From Roseiarcus sp963721905 (lineage in GTDB: Bacteria; Pseudomonadota; Alphaproteobacteria; Rhizobiales; Beijerinckiaceae), in the NCBI GenBank assembly GCA_963721905.1, contig CAVRMF010000011.1, forward strand, positions 186,001 to 250,000: a DNA stretch of 64,000 bases, written 5' to 3'. A program made the translations under genes and the position numbers. Shown one piece after another: positions 9,613 to 18,470 of this stretch; the first letter of the stretch is position 1; every line of letters starts with the position of its first letter. The notes below the pieces were generated by a model that was given only the letters and a program-made list of their open reading frames with translations, was not told where the DNA came from and did no database searches.

Positions 9613-10878
9613 ATGGCGGAACGGTTCGGTTCGAGGGCCATGACGTTTGGCGCAGGCGGAACACGCTCGAGACGCATCGAGCGGGACGAGGCCGCGGACG
9701 CCTCGCGCTTCTTCGCCCGCATCGGTTACGCCGTCCTCGGCCTCGGCGCGCCTGTGGGCGTCGTCATCCATCCGCTCGCCCTCTTCGTCATCTTCCCCAT
9801 CGGCGTGGCGCTGATCCTGATGTCGGCCATACTCGACGGGCCAGAGGGCTTCATCGGCAGGGTTCTGCGCGCTTTCCGCGTCCCGACTTTCCTCGCGCTC
9901 ATCGCCGGGCTTGCCTGGGCGACGCTGTCGGTGCTCTGGACGCCCTATCCCGTTTCGGCGGCTCAACAAATGCTCAAGCTCGGCCTCCTGATCGCCGCGA
10001 CGCTGCTCGCGGTGGCCGCCCCGCGGGAAAATGCCCGCGCCACCGACCTCTATCTATTCCCGATCGGCGTGGTCCTTGGAATGGCGACGATGGCGGCCGT
10101 GGGCCTGGCGCATATCCTGACCGGCAGAGTGGACGAGGCCGGCCTCACCTCCGGGGCGGTGGCCCTCGCTGTCCTGCTGTTTCCCGCGCTTGGGGGGCTC
10201 ACGGCGCGCGCGCGCAACGGATATGCGCGGCTGCTCCTGATCCTGGCCCTGGTCTTTGCCTATGTTGACGGCTATGCGCCGCTGACCGTCGCGCTGTTCG
10301 CCGGCTATCTCGCAATGTCGTTCGCCATCTCGGACTTGAGGCGGACAACCCGGGAGCTCGCCTGGGGCGCGGCGGCCGTCGTCCTGCTTGGTCCGTTGAT
10401 CCCCGCATTGGCGCCCACCGTTTCCGCCTGGATTTTCCACGCGAAGCTCGCGAACCTGCCGGCGCCCTATGCGCCGCTCTCGGTCGCGGCGGACGTTTTC
10501 ACTCACCACAAGCTGCGGCTTATCACCGGGCACGGCTTCGAGACGGTCAGCCGTGGGATCCGCGACGGGATTCTGCCCCTCCAGACGCCAAAGGCCCTGG
10601 CCTTCACCGTCTGGTACGAGCTCGGCATGATCGGCGCGCTCGTTGCGGCGACCGGCCTTTGGTTCGCTTTCCGCGATATCGGCGACGCGCCGCCTCGCCT
10701 TGCCCCTTTCATGGCCGCAGGACTGACGGCGGTCGTCGCCCTCGCCTTTCTCAACGTTGATTTCAACGATATGACCGCGTTGACACTGATCGCAGTCGCG
10801 GTGATCGCGACCGACGTCGCGGCGCGCAGCCAATATCGCACTACGAGACCGTCGGCCGCCAGTCTCGCTAATCTCTAA
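9613..10878 (+). CDS. O-antigen-ligase-like polytopic membrane protein
   Basis: A 421-residue integral membrane protein with about ten hydrophobic helices. After helix eight a loop contains F-T-H-H-K-L-R-L-I-T-G-H-G-F-E-T and then W-Y-E-L-G-M-I-G-A, matching the G-H-G...E-x-G pattern of WaaL/O-antigen polymerases (the large periplasmic loop and following helix). This makes an O-antigen ligase or polymerase-like role likely but not proven. The start is the ATG at 9613 with an excellent GGAGG (9602-9606). It diverges from the GT39-like gene, which also suggests surface-glycan work. Confidence 0.6.
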   Translation: MAERFGSRAMTFGAGGTRSRRIERDEAADASRFFARIGYAVLGLGAPVGVVIHPLALFVIFPIGVALILMSAILDGPEGFIGRVLRAFRVPTFLALIAGLAWATLSVLWTPYPVSAAQQMLKLGLLIAATLLAVAAPRENARATDLYLFPIGVVLGMATMAAVGLAHILTGRVDEAGLTSGAVALAVLLFPALGGLTARARNGYARLLLILALVFAYVDGYAPLTVALFAGYLAMSFAISDLRRTTRELAWGAAAVVLLGPLIPALAPTVSAWIFHAKLANLPAPYAPLSVAADVFTHHKLRLITGHGFETVSRGIRDGILPLQTPKALAFTVWYELGMIGALVAATGLWFAFRDIGDAPPRLAPFMAAGLTAVVALAFLNVDFNDMTALTLIAVAVIATDVAARSQYRTTRPSAASLANL

Positions 10879-10941
10879 CAGGCGTCGCAAATGGCCGCAG
10901 CCTATTGCTGCGGCAATCCTTCGCGGCGCGAAGGACGGCCG

Positions 10942-11238
10942 TCAGCGCTTGCGCGCGAACGAAACGGCCGGGCGAACGGTGCGCGGACGCTTGTACTCGA
11001 CCACCACCGCCCGCGTCCGGCCCGCGACCAGGCTCGCGCGCCCGCGCGTTTTCGCCGCATGCTTCGCCGCGAGCACCTGCACCTCTTCGACCGGCAATCC
11101 CATCAGGGACGCCGCAATCTCGGCGCGCTGCGCCGGATCGTCCGCAAGGCTTTCGGCCGCGACGAGCGCTTCCTCGATGGTCGGGTTGTCACGACGCACG
11201 CGCCGCACGCCCCATTTCGTCTTCCAGGTGGCTGCCAT
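10942..11238 (-). CDS. conserved small protein of unknown function
   Basis: A 98-residue protein starting M-A-A-T-W-K-T-K-W-G-V-R-R-V-R. The N-terminal half is acidic and helical (T-I-E-E-A-L-V-A-A-E-S-L...R-A-E-I-A-A-S-L-M-G-L-P-V-E-E-V); the C-terminus is strongly basic. TGGAGGGG just before the ATG supports this start over the longer frame. Similar small proteins occur in Rhizobiales genomes without known function. A GTTGCAC-C-GCAAC box like that before the phasin gene lies 44 bases upstream, so it may be co-regulated with polyhydroxyalkanoate granule genes. Confidence 0.65.
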   Translation of the reverse strand: MAATWKTKWGVRRVRRDNPTIEEALVAAESLADDPAQRAEIAASLMGLPVEEVQVLAAKHAAKTRGRASLVAGRTRAVVVEYKRPRTVRPAVSFARKR

Positions 11239-11281
11239 TGGCCCCTCCAAGGTCCTTCTCGATCCCGACGATAGCAGATAT

Positions 11282-11294
11282 GTTGCACCGCAAC
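11282..11294. promoter_or_regulatory. PhaR-like palindrome upstream of the 98-residue protein gene
   Basis: GTTGCAC-C-GCAAC is a near-perfect inverted repeat 44 bases upstream of the minus-strand ATG at 11238. On that strand a TTGTTG (-35) and TATCGT (-10) with a 17-base spacer overlap it. It differs from the box upstream of the first phasin gene (63086-63098) by one base. PhaR, the granule-associated repressor, is known to bind TGC...GCA repeats at phasin promoters. Binding here is inference. Confidence 0.45.
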
Positions 11295-11356
11295 AAATTA
11301 ATTCGAGCAAGCGGATTTTTTTGCACAATTTTACGCACTTTTAGCGACGCTGGATC

Positions 11357-12610
11357 TTATCCGACGTTCTCGAGACAGGCGCGCGCGGCGGATTCGCCGG
11401 AGCGCGCGGCGCTTTCTATGCAATCCGGCAGCGGCCCTTCCACATAACCGCCCGCAAGAAAAAAGTTTCGCCACGCCGTCCGGCAGGCTGGCCGGCGCGC
11501 CGCTTCTTCGGGGGTCCAGGCGAGACTGCCGCGCGATCGGATGACGCGCCAGGGAGGCAGCGCGTCGGAAAGCCCGGTCAGAGCTGCGACGCCGCGCCAG
11601 CACTCAGCGGCGACCGCGTGGTTCGGCGCGTCGACATAGGCGCCGGCTTCCGCCACTGTCACCGATACGCGGTCGCGGTAGCCGAAGAGCCACTGGAAGA
11701 GGGCCCCCAGCGCCCCAAGCACGGTCGGCACCGCCTGAGGAGCGGGAACGGCGAAATGCACGGTCAGCGCGATTGAGAAGCTGCGCGGCGGCTCAAGGCC
11801 GGGGACAAGCGAGGCCGCGACCGGCCATGGCATGGCGAGGATCAAGGCGTCGCCCGGGCGAAGCTCGATGCGATCGTTCTCGAACTCCAGTCCCGAAAGG
11901 CGGTCCGCGCCAAAGTCGAGCGCGAGCAACCGGCGTTCGAAGCGCAGGGTTGCGCCGTCGCGCTGGATCCGCCGCGCCAAAGGCTCGACAAAAGCGCGCC
12001 CGAAACTGTGGACCGGCGTGAGAAGCCTCATTCCCGACCCGCCGAATCGGACGAGCTCACGCAATGCCGCCGCCGCCAGGGTCGCTGAGGCTGTTTCCGG
12101 CGGACAGTTGAGCGCGGCGATACACAAGGGTCGCCACAACCGATCCATCGCTGCCCCGCTGCTCGGCCCGAGACTCGCGACAGTCGCCGTCTTGGAAGCA
12201 GAATAGAGACGCCGCGCGGCCCAGTAGTCCGTGAGCCTCAAACCCGGCCCACGCCGTGCAGGATCGATCAGCCACCAGGGCGCCCGGCCCGGGTTGGGCC
12301 GCAGTCGCCAGCGCTCGCCGCTCGAAAAATCGGCGAAGGCGACGCCGGGCTCCGTTTCCTCGCGCCATTCGCCGCGCGCGCCGATGGCCTCGATCAGCGA
12401 CAGCGCGGACGACCAGCACGACAGTAGCGGGAAATTGCCGGTGTCGACGTCGAGCCCGAGCGTCTCGTCATAGAAGGAGCGTCGCCGTCCGCCTGCCTGC
12501 GCGCGGGCCTCGTGCATGACGACTTCGCACCGCTGGCTCGTCGCCAGCGCGCGCGCCGCAGCCAGGCCCGCCACGCCCGCCCCGACGATGTGGACAACGG
12601 CTTTTTTCAT
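11357..12610 (-). CDS. hpnE: hydroxysqualene dehydroxylase (HpnE-type FAD oxidoreductase)
   Basis: A 417-residue flavoprotein. It begins with a Rossmann FAD-binding site (H-I-V-G-A-G-V-A-G-L-A-A-A-R-A-L), then E-A-R-A-Q-A-G-G-R-R-R-S-F, and ends with the second FAD contact F-L-A-G-G-Y-V-E-G-P-L-P-D-C-I-E-S-A. The L-D-V-D-T-G-N-F-P-L-L-S segment and the W-x-P-L-C-I-A-A-L-N block are typical of HpnE, which reduces hydroxysqualene to squalene for hopanoids. hpnC and hpnD, usually adjacent, are not in the window. The ATG at 12610 starts directly at the FAD domain; the longer frame lacks homology. Confidence 0.8.
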   Translation of the reverse strand: MKKAVVHIVGAGVAGLAAARALATSQRCEVVMHEARAQAGGRRRSFYDETLGLDVDTGNFPLLSCWSSALSLIEAIGARGEWREETEPGVAFADFSSGERWRLRPNPGRAPWWLIDPARRGPGLRLTDYWAARRLYSASKTATVASLGPSSGAAMDRLWRPLCIAALNCPPETASATLAAAALRELVRFGGSGMRLLTPVHSFGRAFVEPLARRIQRDGATLRFERRLLALDFGADRLSGLEFENDRIELRPGDALILAMPWPVAASLVPGLEPPRSFSIALTVHFAVPAPQAVPTVLGALGALFQWLFGYRDRVSVTVAEAGAYVDAPNHAVAAECWRGVAALTGLSDALPPWRVIRSRGSLAWTPEEAARRPACRTAWRNFFLAGGYVEGPLPDCIESAARSGESAARACLENVG

Positions 12611-12723
12611 GCTCGGGTTGCTTCCGGCCCGCCGCGTGCTCCGCGAGAGCGAATCGCCCTTCAACGCTAGGCCGCTCGACAACGAAGGGAAACCCCCCGA
12701 CGATGCGGCGCGAGGTTGCAGAC

Positions 12724-12984
12724 CTACCCAGGCTTTGCGTTGAGCCTCTCCGGCAGCCAAGGCACGAATTTCTTCGCTTCGTTCAATGCTTCGTCCAGCG
12801 AGCGATAGCTGACGCCGGAACAGAATTGAACTGGCGTCCACTCGCCGCCGTCTTCTGGATCGCGCCTGAATTCCTCGAACCCAAACGTGCCGTCTGGGCG
12901 CGAAAAGAGATCAACGCACCTGTCGTGTTCGAGGTTTTCGACGCTGGAAAAGACCAGCCATGACTTATCGATGCGTTTCGACAT
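12724..12984 (-). CDS. hypothetical protein (86 residues)
   Basis: The ATG at 12984 follows an AAAGG ribosome site about eight bases upstream. The protein starts M-S-K-R-I-D-K-S-W-L-V-F-S-S-V-E-N-L-E-H-D-R-C-V and includes G-T-F-G-F-E-E-F-R-R-D-P-E-D-G-G-E-W; it is mixed alpha/beta, soluble, without signal peptide or metal motif. The family is not recognised. It lies upstream of hpnE on the same strand, separated by about 110 bases. Confidence 0.5.
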   Translation of the reverse strand: MSKRIDKSWLVFSSVENLEHDRCVDLFSRPDGTFGFEEFRRDPEDGGEWTPVQFCSGVSYRSLDEALNEAKKFVPWLPERLNAKPG

Positions 12985-13222
12985 AAGCCGACCTTTCATA
13001 GGCACATCTTTATGGGCATGCGCCATCTGCCAAAATCTTGATTCTTTTCGACGCATCAAGATTCACGTGGACAACCGGCCAACCAGCTTCCGGATCACGG
13101 GGCTCGTGTCTCATCGCGGTCAACCAGACCAGCAGGCGCCGCGTTGTCGTCATCGCCCAGGCGTAGAACAGCGAGACCCCTGTGCTCAAGGCCGAACCCG
13201 AAACTCTCAGCCAGCGCTGGGC

Positions 13223-13265
13223 TTGACACGCAACGACCCCCGCGCGACGCTGACCAATCGGTCAA
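13223..13265 (+). promoter_or_regulatory. preT promoter with RutR-like operator
   Basis: CTGACCAATCGGTCAA (13250-13265) matches the known RutR operator TTGACCANNTGGTCAA at 12 of 14 defined positions. A TTGACA -35 lies at 13223-13228, so the operator covers the expected -10/start region. RutR is the TetR-family regulator of pyrimidine metabolism in proteobacteria, and the downstream genes are preTA for pyrimidine reduction. The rest of the 319-base gap 12985-13303 shows no gene. Confidence 0.6.
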
Positions 13266-13303
13266 GAAAACCCGGTTCGCAACATGGGCTCCAGAAAGAC
13301 GCC

Positions 13304-14672
13304 ATGACGATCGCCGCCCAACCGCCAGGACTCTCCGACGTCGCGCCGGGCCGCCTCGACGAGGTCAGCATCACCGCCAACTTCGCCGACCTTCACCCGC
13401 CTCTGACCCGGCATGAGGCCAAAGTCGAAGCGGAGCGCTGCTATTTCTGCTTCGACGCGCCGTGTCAGAAGGCCTGCCCGACCTCGATCGACATTCCGCT
13501 CTTCATTCGTCAGATCGCGGCGGACAATCGCGACGGAGCGGCCCGAACCATCTTCGACGCCAACATCATGGGCGGCATGTGCGCGCGCGTCTGTCCGACC
13601 GAGACCTTGTGCGAAGAAGCCTGCGTGCGCGAGGCCGCGGAAGGCAAGCCGGTCACGATCGGCCTCCTGCAACGCTATGCGACGGACCCGACGATCGCGG
13701 CGGGCAAGTCGCCCTATGCGCGCGGCGCGCCGACCGGCAAGCGAGTCGCCATCGTCGGCGCCGGACCGGCGGGCCTTGCCTGTGCGCATGCGCTCGCAGT
13801 GGCGGGCGTCGAGTTCGACGATCTTCGAGGCGCGCACAAAAGCCGGCGGTCTCAACGAGTATGGCATCGCCGCCTACAAGGCGATCGACGACTTCGCCGC
13901 GAAAGAAGCCGCGTTCATCCTGTCGATCGGCGGCATCGAAGTTCGGCACGGGGCCGCGCTCGGTGAGGACGTCAAACTCGAAGACCTGCGCCGCGATTAC
14001 GATGCGGTGTTTCTCGGCATGGGCCTCGGGGCAACCAACAAGCTAGGCCTTGCGAGAGAAGGAGAGCTCGAAAATGTCGTTGATGCGGTCGATTACATCG
14101 CCCGCCTCAGGCAGGCGGAGGATCTGGCCAAGCTGCCGGTCGGCCGGCGCGTCGTCGTCGTCGGCGGCGGCATGACGGCGATCGACATCGCCGTGCAGTC
14201 GAAAAAGCTTGGCGCTGAGACCGTGACGATGGTCTATCGACGCGGCGCCGAAAAAATGAAGGCGAGCGGGTTCGAGCGCGAACTCGCCCAGACGAGCGGC
14301 GTCGTCATCCGCACATCGGCGCGCCCGGTGTCGCTCGAGGGCCACGGGGACGCGCTGAGCGGCGTCGTTTTCGAGGATACGCGCGAGCACGACGGCGTGC
14401 TCGCCTCGCCCGGCTCGGTCTTCCGGATCGAAGCCGACATGCTGTTTACCGCCATCGGGCAGCGTAGCGCGCTCGAGGCGCTGGACGGGGCGCAGATCGA
14501 CGTGAAGGACGGCCGCATCGTCGTCGACGCCGAGCGGCGCACCAGCCTCCAAGGCGTGTGGGCGGGCGGCGACTGCGTTCTCGGCGGCGAGGATCTGACT
14601 GTCAGCGCGGTCGAGGACGGCAAGCAGGCGGCGCGGTCCATCGCCGCGGCGCTCGGCGTCGCGCGCATCTGA
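13304..14672 (+). pseudogene. preT: NAD-dependent dihydropyrimidine dehydrogenase subunit PreT (one-base frameshift)
   Basis: Two frames together give a 455-residue PreT, the FAD/NAD and Fe-S electron-input subunit of dihydropyrimidine dehydrogenase. Frame one (from the ATG at 13304) has C-Y-F-C-F-D-A-P-C-Q-K-A-C-P and C-A-R-V-C-P-T-E-T-L-C-E-E-A-C cysteine clusters and V-A-I-V-G-A-G-P-A-G-L. At 13814 it leaves frame; the next frame continues I-F-E-A-R-T-K-A-G-G-L-N-E-Y-G and has the second Rossmann site V-V-V-V-G-G-G-M-T-A. The site reads GAGTTCG; dropping one T restores the gene. Probably an assembly error rather than decay, since both halves are well conserved. Confidence 0.85.
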
Positions 14673-14692
14673 GACATCAAAGCGAGGGTCTT

Positions 14693-16003
14693 ATGGCTGA
14701 TTTGCGGACCAATTTCCTTGGCGTCAAATCGCCCAATCCGTTCTGGCTCGCCTCGGCCCCGCCGACGGACCGTAAGGTCAACGTCGAGCGCGCATTTCGC
14801 GCCGGCTGGGCCGGCGTTGTTTGGAAGACGCTCGGCGAAGCGGGACCTCCGATCGTCAATGTGTCAGGGGCGCGCTATGGCGCGATCCACGGGCCGGACC
14901 GGCGCCTCATCGCATTGAACAACATCGAACTCATCACTGACCGCGATCTCGAGATCAATTTGCAGGAGATCAAGGAGGTCAAGCGGGCATGGCGCGATCG
15001 CGCTCTGATCGTCTCGCTGATGGTGCCCTGCGACGAGGACTCCTGGAAGGCGATCCTCGCGCGCGTCGAGGAGACGGACTGCGACGGGGTCGAGCTTAAC
15101 TTTGGCTGTCCGCACGGCATGTCGGAGCGCGGCATGGGCTCGGCCGTCGGTCAGGTGCCGGAATATGTCGAAATGGTCGCGCGCTGGTGCAAGGCGCATA
15201 CGCGCATGCCGGTCATCGTCAAGCTGACCCCCAACATCACCGACATCAAGAATCCGGCTCGGGCGGCGAAGAACGGGGGCGCAGACGCAGTCTCGCTCAT
15301 CAACACGATCAACTCGATCATGGCGATCGATCTCGACGCGATGGCGCCGGCCGACGCGATCGACGGCAAGGGCACTCATGGGGGCATGTGCGGCCCGGCG
15401 GTCAAGCCGATTGCGCTCGCGATGGTGGCGGACATCGCCCGCGACGAGAACTGCGCGGGCCTGCCGATTTCGGCGATCGGCGGGATCACGACCTGGCGCG
15501 ACGCGGCCGAATTCATCGCGCTCGGCGCGGGTACGGTGCAGGTCTGCACCGCGGCCATGACTTACGGCTTCAAGGTGGTCGAGGAGATGATCTCCGGCCT
15601 CTCCTCCTTCATGGACGCCAAGGGCTTTGCGACGATCAACGACTTCCGCGGCCGCGCTGTCCCCTCGATCACCGACTGGCAGAACCTCAATCTCAATTTC
15701 GTCGTCAAGGCGGAAATCGACCAGGATCTCTGCATCCAGTGCGGCCGCTGCCACATCGTCTGCGAGGACACGTCGCACCAGGCGATCTTCGCCCATGTGA
15801 ATGGCAAGCGGCGCTTCGTCGTCAACGAGGCGGAGTGCGTGGGGTGCAATCTCTGCGTACTGGTCTGCCCGGTCGAGGGTTGCATCACGCTCGTCCACAA
15901 GACGGCCGGCGTCGATCCGCGCACGGGCCTCGACTATGGGCGGCCCGCCGCAAACTGGACAACGCACCCGAACAATCCGGGCGTTCAGAAAGCCGCGGAA
16001 TAA
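14693..16003 (+). CDS. preA: NAD-dependent dihydropyrimidine dehydrogenase subunit PreA
   Basis: A 436-residue catalytic subunit that reduces uracil and thymine to dihydropyrimidines with PreT. The N-terminal 330 residues form the FMN barrel (L-A-S-A-P-P-T, L-N-F-G-C-P-H-G-M-S-E-R-G-M-G). The C-terminal ferredoxin domain binds two 4Fe-4S clusters (C-I-Q-C-G-R-C-H-I-V-C and C-V-G-C-N-L-C-V-L-V-C-P). The position of the mammalian catalytic cysteine (G-L-A-C-G-Q) reads S-A-V-G-Q here. The ATG lies 20 bases after preT. Later pathway enzymes (dihydropyrimidinase, ureidopropionase) are not nearby. Confidence 0.92.
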   Translation: MADLRTNFLGVKSPNPFWLASAPPTDRKVNVERAFRAGWAGVVWKTLGEAGPPIVNVSGARYGAIHGPDRRLIALNNIELITDRDLEINLQEIKEVKRAWRDRALIVSLMVPCDEDSWKAILARVEETDCDGVELNFGCPHGMSERGMGSAVGQVPEYVEMVARWCKAHTRMPVIVKLTPNITDIKNPARAAKNGGADAVSLINTINSIMAIDLDAMAPADAIDGKGTHGGMCGPAVKPIALAMVADIARDENCAGLPISAIGGITTWRDAAEFIALGAGTVQVCTAAMTYGFKVVEEMISGLSSFMDAKGFATINDFRGRAVPSITDWQNLNLNFVVKAEIDQDLCIQCGRCHIVCEDTSHQAIFAHVNGKRRFVVNEAECVGCNLCVLVCPVEGCITLVHKTAGVDPRTGLDYGRPAANWTTHPNNPGVQKAAE

Positions 16004-16708
16004 TTACTCCTCGCCGCGCGGCTCCTTCAGCTTGCCGAACACCGCGTTGACGTCGATGCGCTCTTCGCTCGCCTTCGGCTTCGGAACGCCGAACACTTCC
16101 AGTTGGCTCGACGGCGCGGGCCTCGCGGTGGTGATCTCGGCCGAAACGAGGGTCTGGCTGCGGTCCTCCTCCACCTTGGGCTTGTCCTTGGCGGCGCGGT
16201 TGACTTCGAAGTCGAGATCGATCTGCGAGCAGAGGCCGAGCGTCACCGGATCCATCGGCTGAAGGTTGGCCGAATTCCAGTGCGTCCGTTCGCGGATCGC
16301 CTGCAGCGTGTGCTTGGTCGTGCCGACGAGGCGCATGATCTGCGCATCCTTGAGCTCCGGGTGGTTGCGCAGCAGCCACAGGACCGCGTTGGGACGGTCC
16401 TGGCGGCGCGAGAGCGGGGTATAGCGCGCGCCGCGCGGCTTCTTGAACTCGGGCGTTCGCACCTTCGACGTCGCCAGATGCAGGCGATGATTCGGGTCCT
16501 GTTCGGCGGCCGCGATTTCCTCGCGAGTCAGTTGTCCGGTCGAAATCGGATCGTAGCCTTTGATGCCGGTCGCGACTTCTCCGTCGGCGATGCCCTTCAC
16601 CTCAAGCGGATGCAGTTTGCAGAACTCCGCGATCTGGTCGAACGTCAACGACGTATTCTCGACCAGCCAGACGGCGGTCGCCTTCGGCATCAACGGCGCG
16701 TCGCTCAT
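16004..16708 (-). CDS. trcR: cell cycle transcriptional regulator TrcR (DUF1013)
   Basis: A 234-residue DUF1013 protein, a family restricted to Alphaproteobacteria and known as TrcR, which associates with promoters and RNA polymerase in the cell-cycle circuit. The conserved start (M-P-K-A-T-A-V-W-L-V-E-N-T-x-L-T-F-D-Q-I-A-E-F-C) resembles a helix-turn-helix, and a second one lies at R-P-N-A-V-L-W-L-L-R-N-H-P-E-L-K-D-A-Q-I. The C-terminus is less conserved. Its stop abuts that of preA (convergent). The 287 bases upstream (16709-16995) should hold its promoter. Confidence 0.9.
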   Translation of the reverse strand: MSDAPLMPKATAVWLVENTSLTFDQIAEFCKLHPLEVKGIADGEVATGIKGYDPISTGQLTREEIAAAEQDPNHRLHLATSKVRTPEFKKPRGARYTPLSRRQDRPNAVLWLLRNHPELKDAQIMRLVGTTKHTLQAIRERTHWNSANLQPMDPVTLGLCSQIDLDFEVNRAAKDKPKVEEDRSQTLVSAEITTARPAPSSQLEVFGVPKPKASEERIDVNAVFGKLKEPRGEE

Positions 16709-16995
16709 TTCGGCATGCTCCTTTAAGGCGGATCGGGCGCGCGGCTCCGGTCCCGGCCGGAGGAGGCGCAGCCTCGAAACAACAAAACTCTAGGGGAATG
16801 GCGCTTTATAGGCGCCCGAGAGCCTAAATGCAATTGTTTCTGCCAAATCAAGCGGGGCTCGACCCAAAATAATTGGCCGGGACCTTGCCGAATTGGGATC
16901 ACGACCCCATTTCGCGGCGTTCAGAGCGAGGCGCCTATGCGTTCCGACACGAGGTCGGCGTCGAGCGCGAGCCCTTCATGGAAAGGAATTCCGCA

Positions 16996-17256
16996 ATGAA
17001 ATCCGCACTCGTCATGGCCGCGGCGCTTGGGCTGGCGTTCGCCCCGCTCCTGTCGCCAGCCCCCGCCGAAGCCAAGGGTTGCCTGAAGGGCGCGCTGGTC
17101 GGCGGAGTTGCCGGCCACATGGCCCATCACGGCGTCCTCGGCGCAATCGGCGGCTGCGTCGTCGGCCATCACATGGCCAATGAAAAGAGCAAACAAGAGG
17201 GCGAGGCCGCAGCGCAGAACCCGCATCCGTCGGCGTCTCCGCCGCCCCCGCAGTGA
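16996..17256 (+). CDS. small secreted glycine/histidine-rich protein
   Basis: An 86-residue protein with a clear signal peptide (residues 1-24, A-P-A-E-A-K), then a short conserved block C-L-K-G-A-L-V-G-G-V-A-G-H-M-A-H-H-G-V-L-G and G-G-C-V-V-G-H-H, with two cysteines and five histidines, and a proline-rich tail. The glycine-rich G-x-x-x-G pattern resembles small glycine-zipper envelope proteins common in Rhizobiales. Function unknown; His/Cys could bind metal. AAAGGA precedes the ATG at 16996; an ATG at 16978 would add six residues. Confidence 0.7.
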   Translation: MKSALVMAAALGLAFAPLLSPAPAEAKGCLKGALVGGVAGHMAHHGVLGAIGGCVVGHHMANEKSKQEGEAAAQNPHPSASPPPPQ

Positions 17257-17265
17257 CAGACGCCT

Positions 17266-18327
17266 TTAGGCCTTGTTGTTGAGCGCCGGTTCGGCCTTGG
17301 GGTCGAGCGGCCAGCGCGGGCGCGCCGGCGCGTTCAGTCCGTCTCTCAGTCCGAGGCGCAACCGCTCGATTCCCGCCCAGGCGATCATCGCGCCGTTATC
17401 GGTGCAAAGCTTCTGCGGAGGGGCGACCATCGGCAGGCCTGCCTCGCCGCACAGGCGCTCGAGCGCTTGCCGCAGCGCTGCATTCGCAGCGACGCCGCCC
17501 GCGGCCACCACGGCCCTTGGCGCCGTTCCGAGGCGCTCGCGGAAGAGTTTGAGGCCCATGCGCATGCGGTCCTCGACCACGTCGACGATCGCGGCCTGAA
17601 ACGAAGCGCAGAGGTCGTCGACGTCGCGCGGACGCAGAGGGGCCGCCGACTCGGCGGCCTGACGGATCGCAGTCTTCAAGCCGGATAGCGAAAAGTCGGC
17701 ATTGGGTCGCCCGATCAGCGGCCGGGGGAGAGAGAAACGCTCCGGATCGCCCCGCCGGGCCGCCGCCTCGACCGCAGGGCCTCCGGGAAAGGGGAGCCCG
17801 ATCAACTTCGCCGTCTTGTCGAAGGCCTCGCCGATCGCGTCGTCCATTGTCGCGCCGAGGCGGACATAGTCGCCGACACCTTTCACGGCGAGGATCTGGG
17901 TGTGACCTCCAGACGCCAGAAGGATAAGGTAGGGAAAGCCGACGCTGGCGATGAGCCGCGCCGTCAGCGCGTGCGCCTCCAGATGATTGACAGCGACGAA
18001 CGGCTTTCCGGTCGCCAGCGCAACGCCCTTTCCGGCCATCAGTCCGACCATGACACCGCCAATCAGGCCCGGCCCGGCGGCCGCCGCCACACCGTCGAGG
18101 TCTTTGGCCGAGAGGCCGGCCTTGGAGAGCGCCCGGGCGATCAGCGTATCGACGATCTCGACATGGGCGCGCGCCGCAATCTCCGGCACGACGCCGCCAA
18201 AGGCCGCATGCGCCGCAATCTGGCTCATGATTTCGTCGGAGAGGATCTCGCCCGCGCCGTCCGGCCGCAGCCGCACAACGGCTGCGGCCGTCTCGTCACA
18301 GGTCGTCTCGATCCCCAGAACGCGCAT
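17266..18327 (-). CDS. tsaD: tRNA N6-threonylcarbamoyladenosine synthase subunit TsaD
   Basis: A 353-residue essential ASKHA-fold enzyme that transfers threonylcarbamoyl to A37 of tRNAs with TsaB and TsaE. It starts M-R-V-L-G-I-E-T-T-C-D-E-T-A and has the metal site H-A-A-F-G-G-V-V-P-E-I-A-A-R-A-H, N-H-L-E-A-H, L-L-A-S-G-G-H-T-Q-I, F-P-G-G-P and the K-L-C-T-D-N-G-A-M-I-A end motif. The true start is the ATG at 18327; the longer frame upstream has no homology. In many alphaproteobacteria tsaD diverges from hemC; here an acyltransferase gene lies upstream instead. Confidence 0.96.
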   Translation of the reverse strand: MRVLGIETTCDETAAAVVRLRPDGAGEILSDEIMSQIAAHAAFGGVVPEIAARAHVEIVDTLIARALSKAGLSAKDLDGVAAAAGPGLIGGVMVGLMAGKGVALATGKPFVAVNHLEAHALTARLIASVGFPYLILLASGGHTQILAVKGVGDYVRLGATMDDAIGEAFDKTAKLIGLPFPGGPAVEAAARRGDPERFSLPRPLIGRPNADFSLSGLKTAIRQAAESAAPLRPRDVDDLCASFQAAIVDVVEDRMRMGLKLFRERLGTAPRAVVAAGGVAANAALRQALERLCGEAGLPMVAPPQKLCTDNGAMIAWAGIERLRLGLRDGLNAPARPRWPLDPKAEPALNNKA

Positions 18328-18470
18328 CCGCTTGACTCTCCTGGCCCCTTCCGCGTCTCCGGCGCTCAAGCCTGAAGGCCCATAGCGCGAAGGGAGCGGC
18401 GAGGGAACCGGCGTTGGCCAGGCGATGCGATCGACTGTCGCACACCCGTCCATTGGCTTTCGCCGCGACC

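Noticed and set aside
13806..13820. Programmed frameshift in preT
   Set aside because: No slippery heptamer or stop-linked shift site. The identical GANTTCG context in three other broken genes fits a sequence error better.
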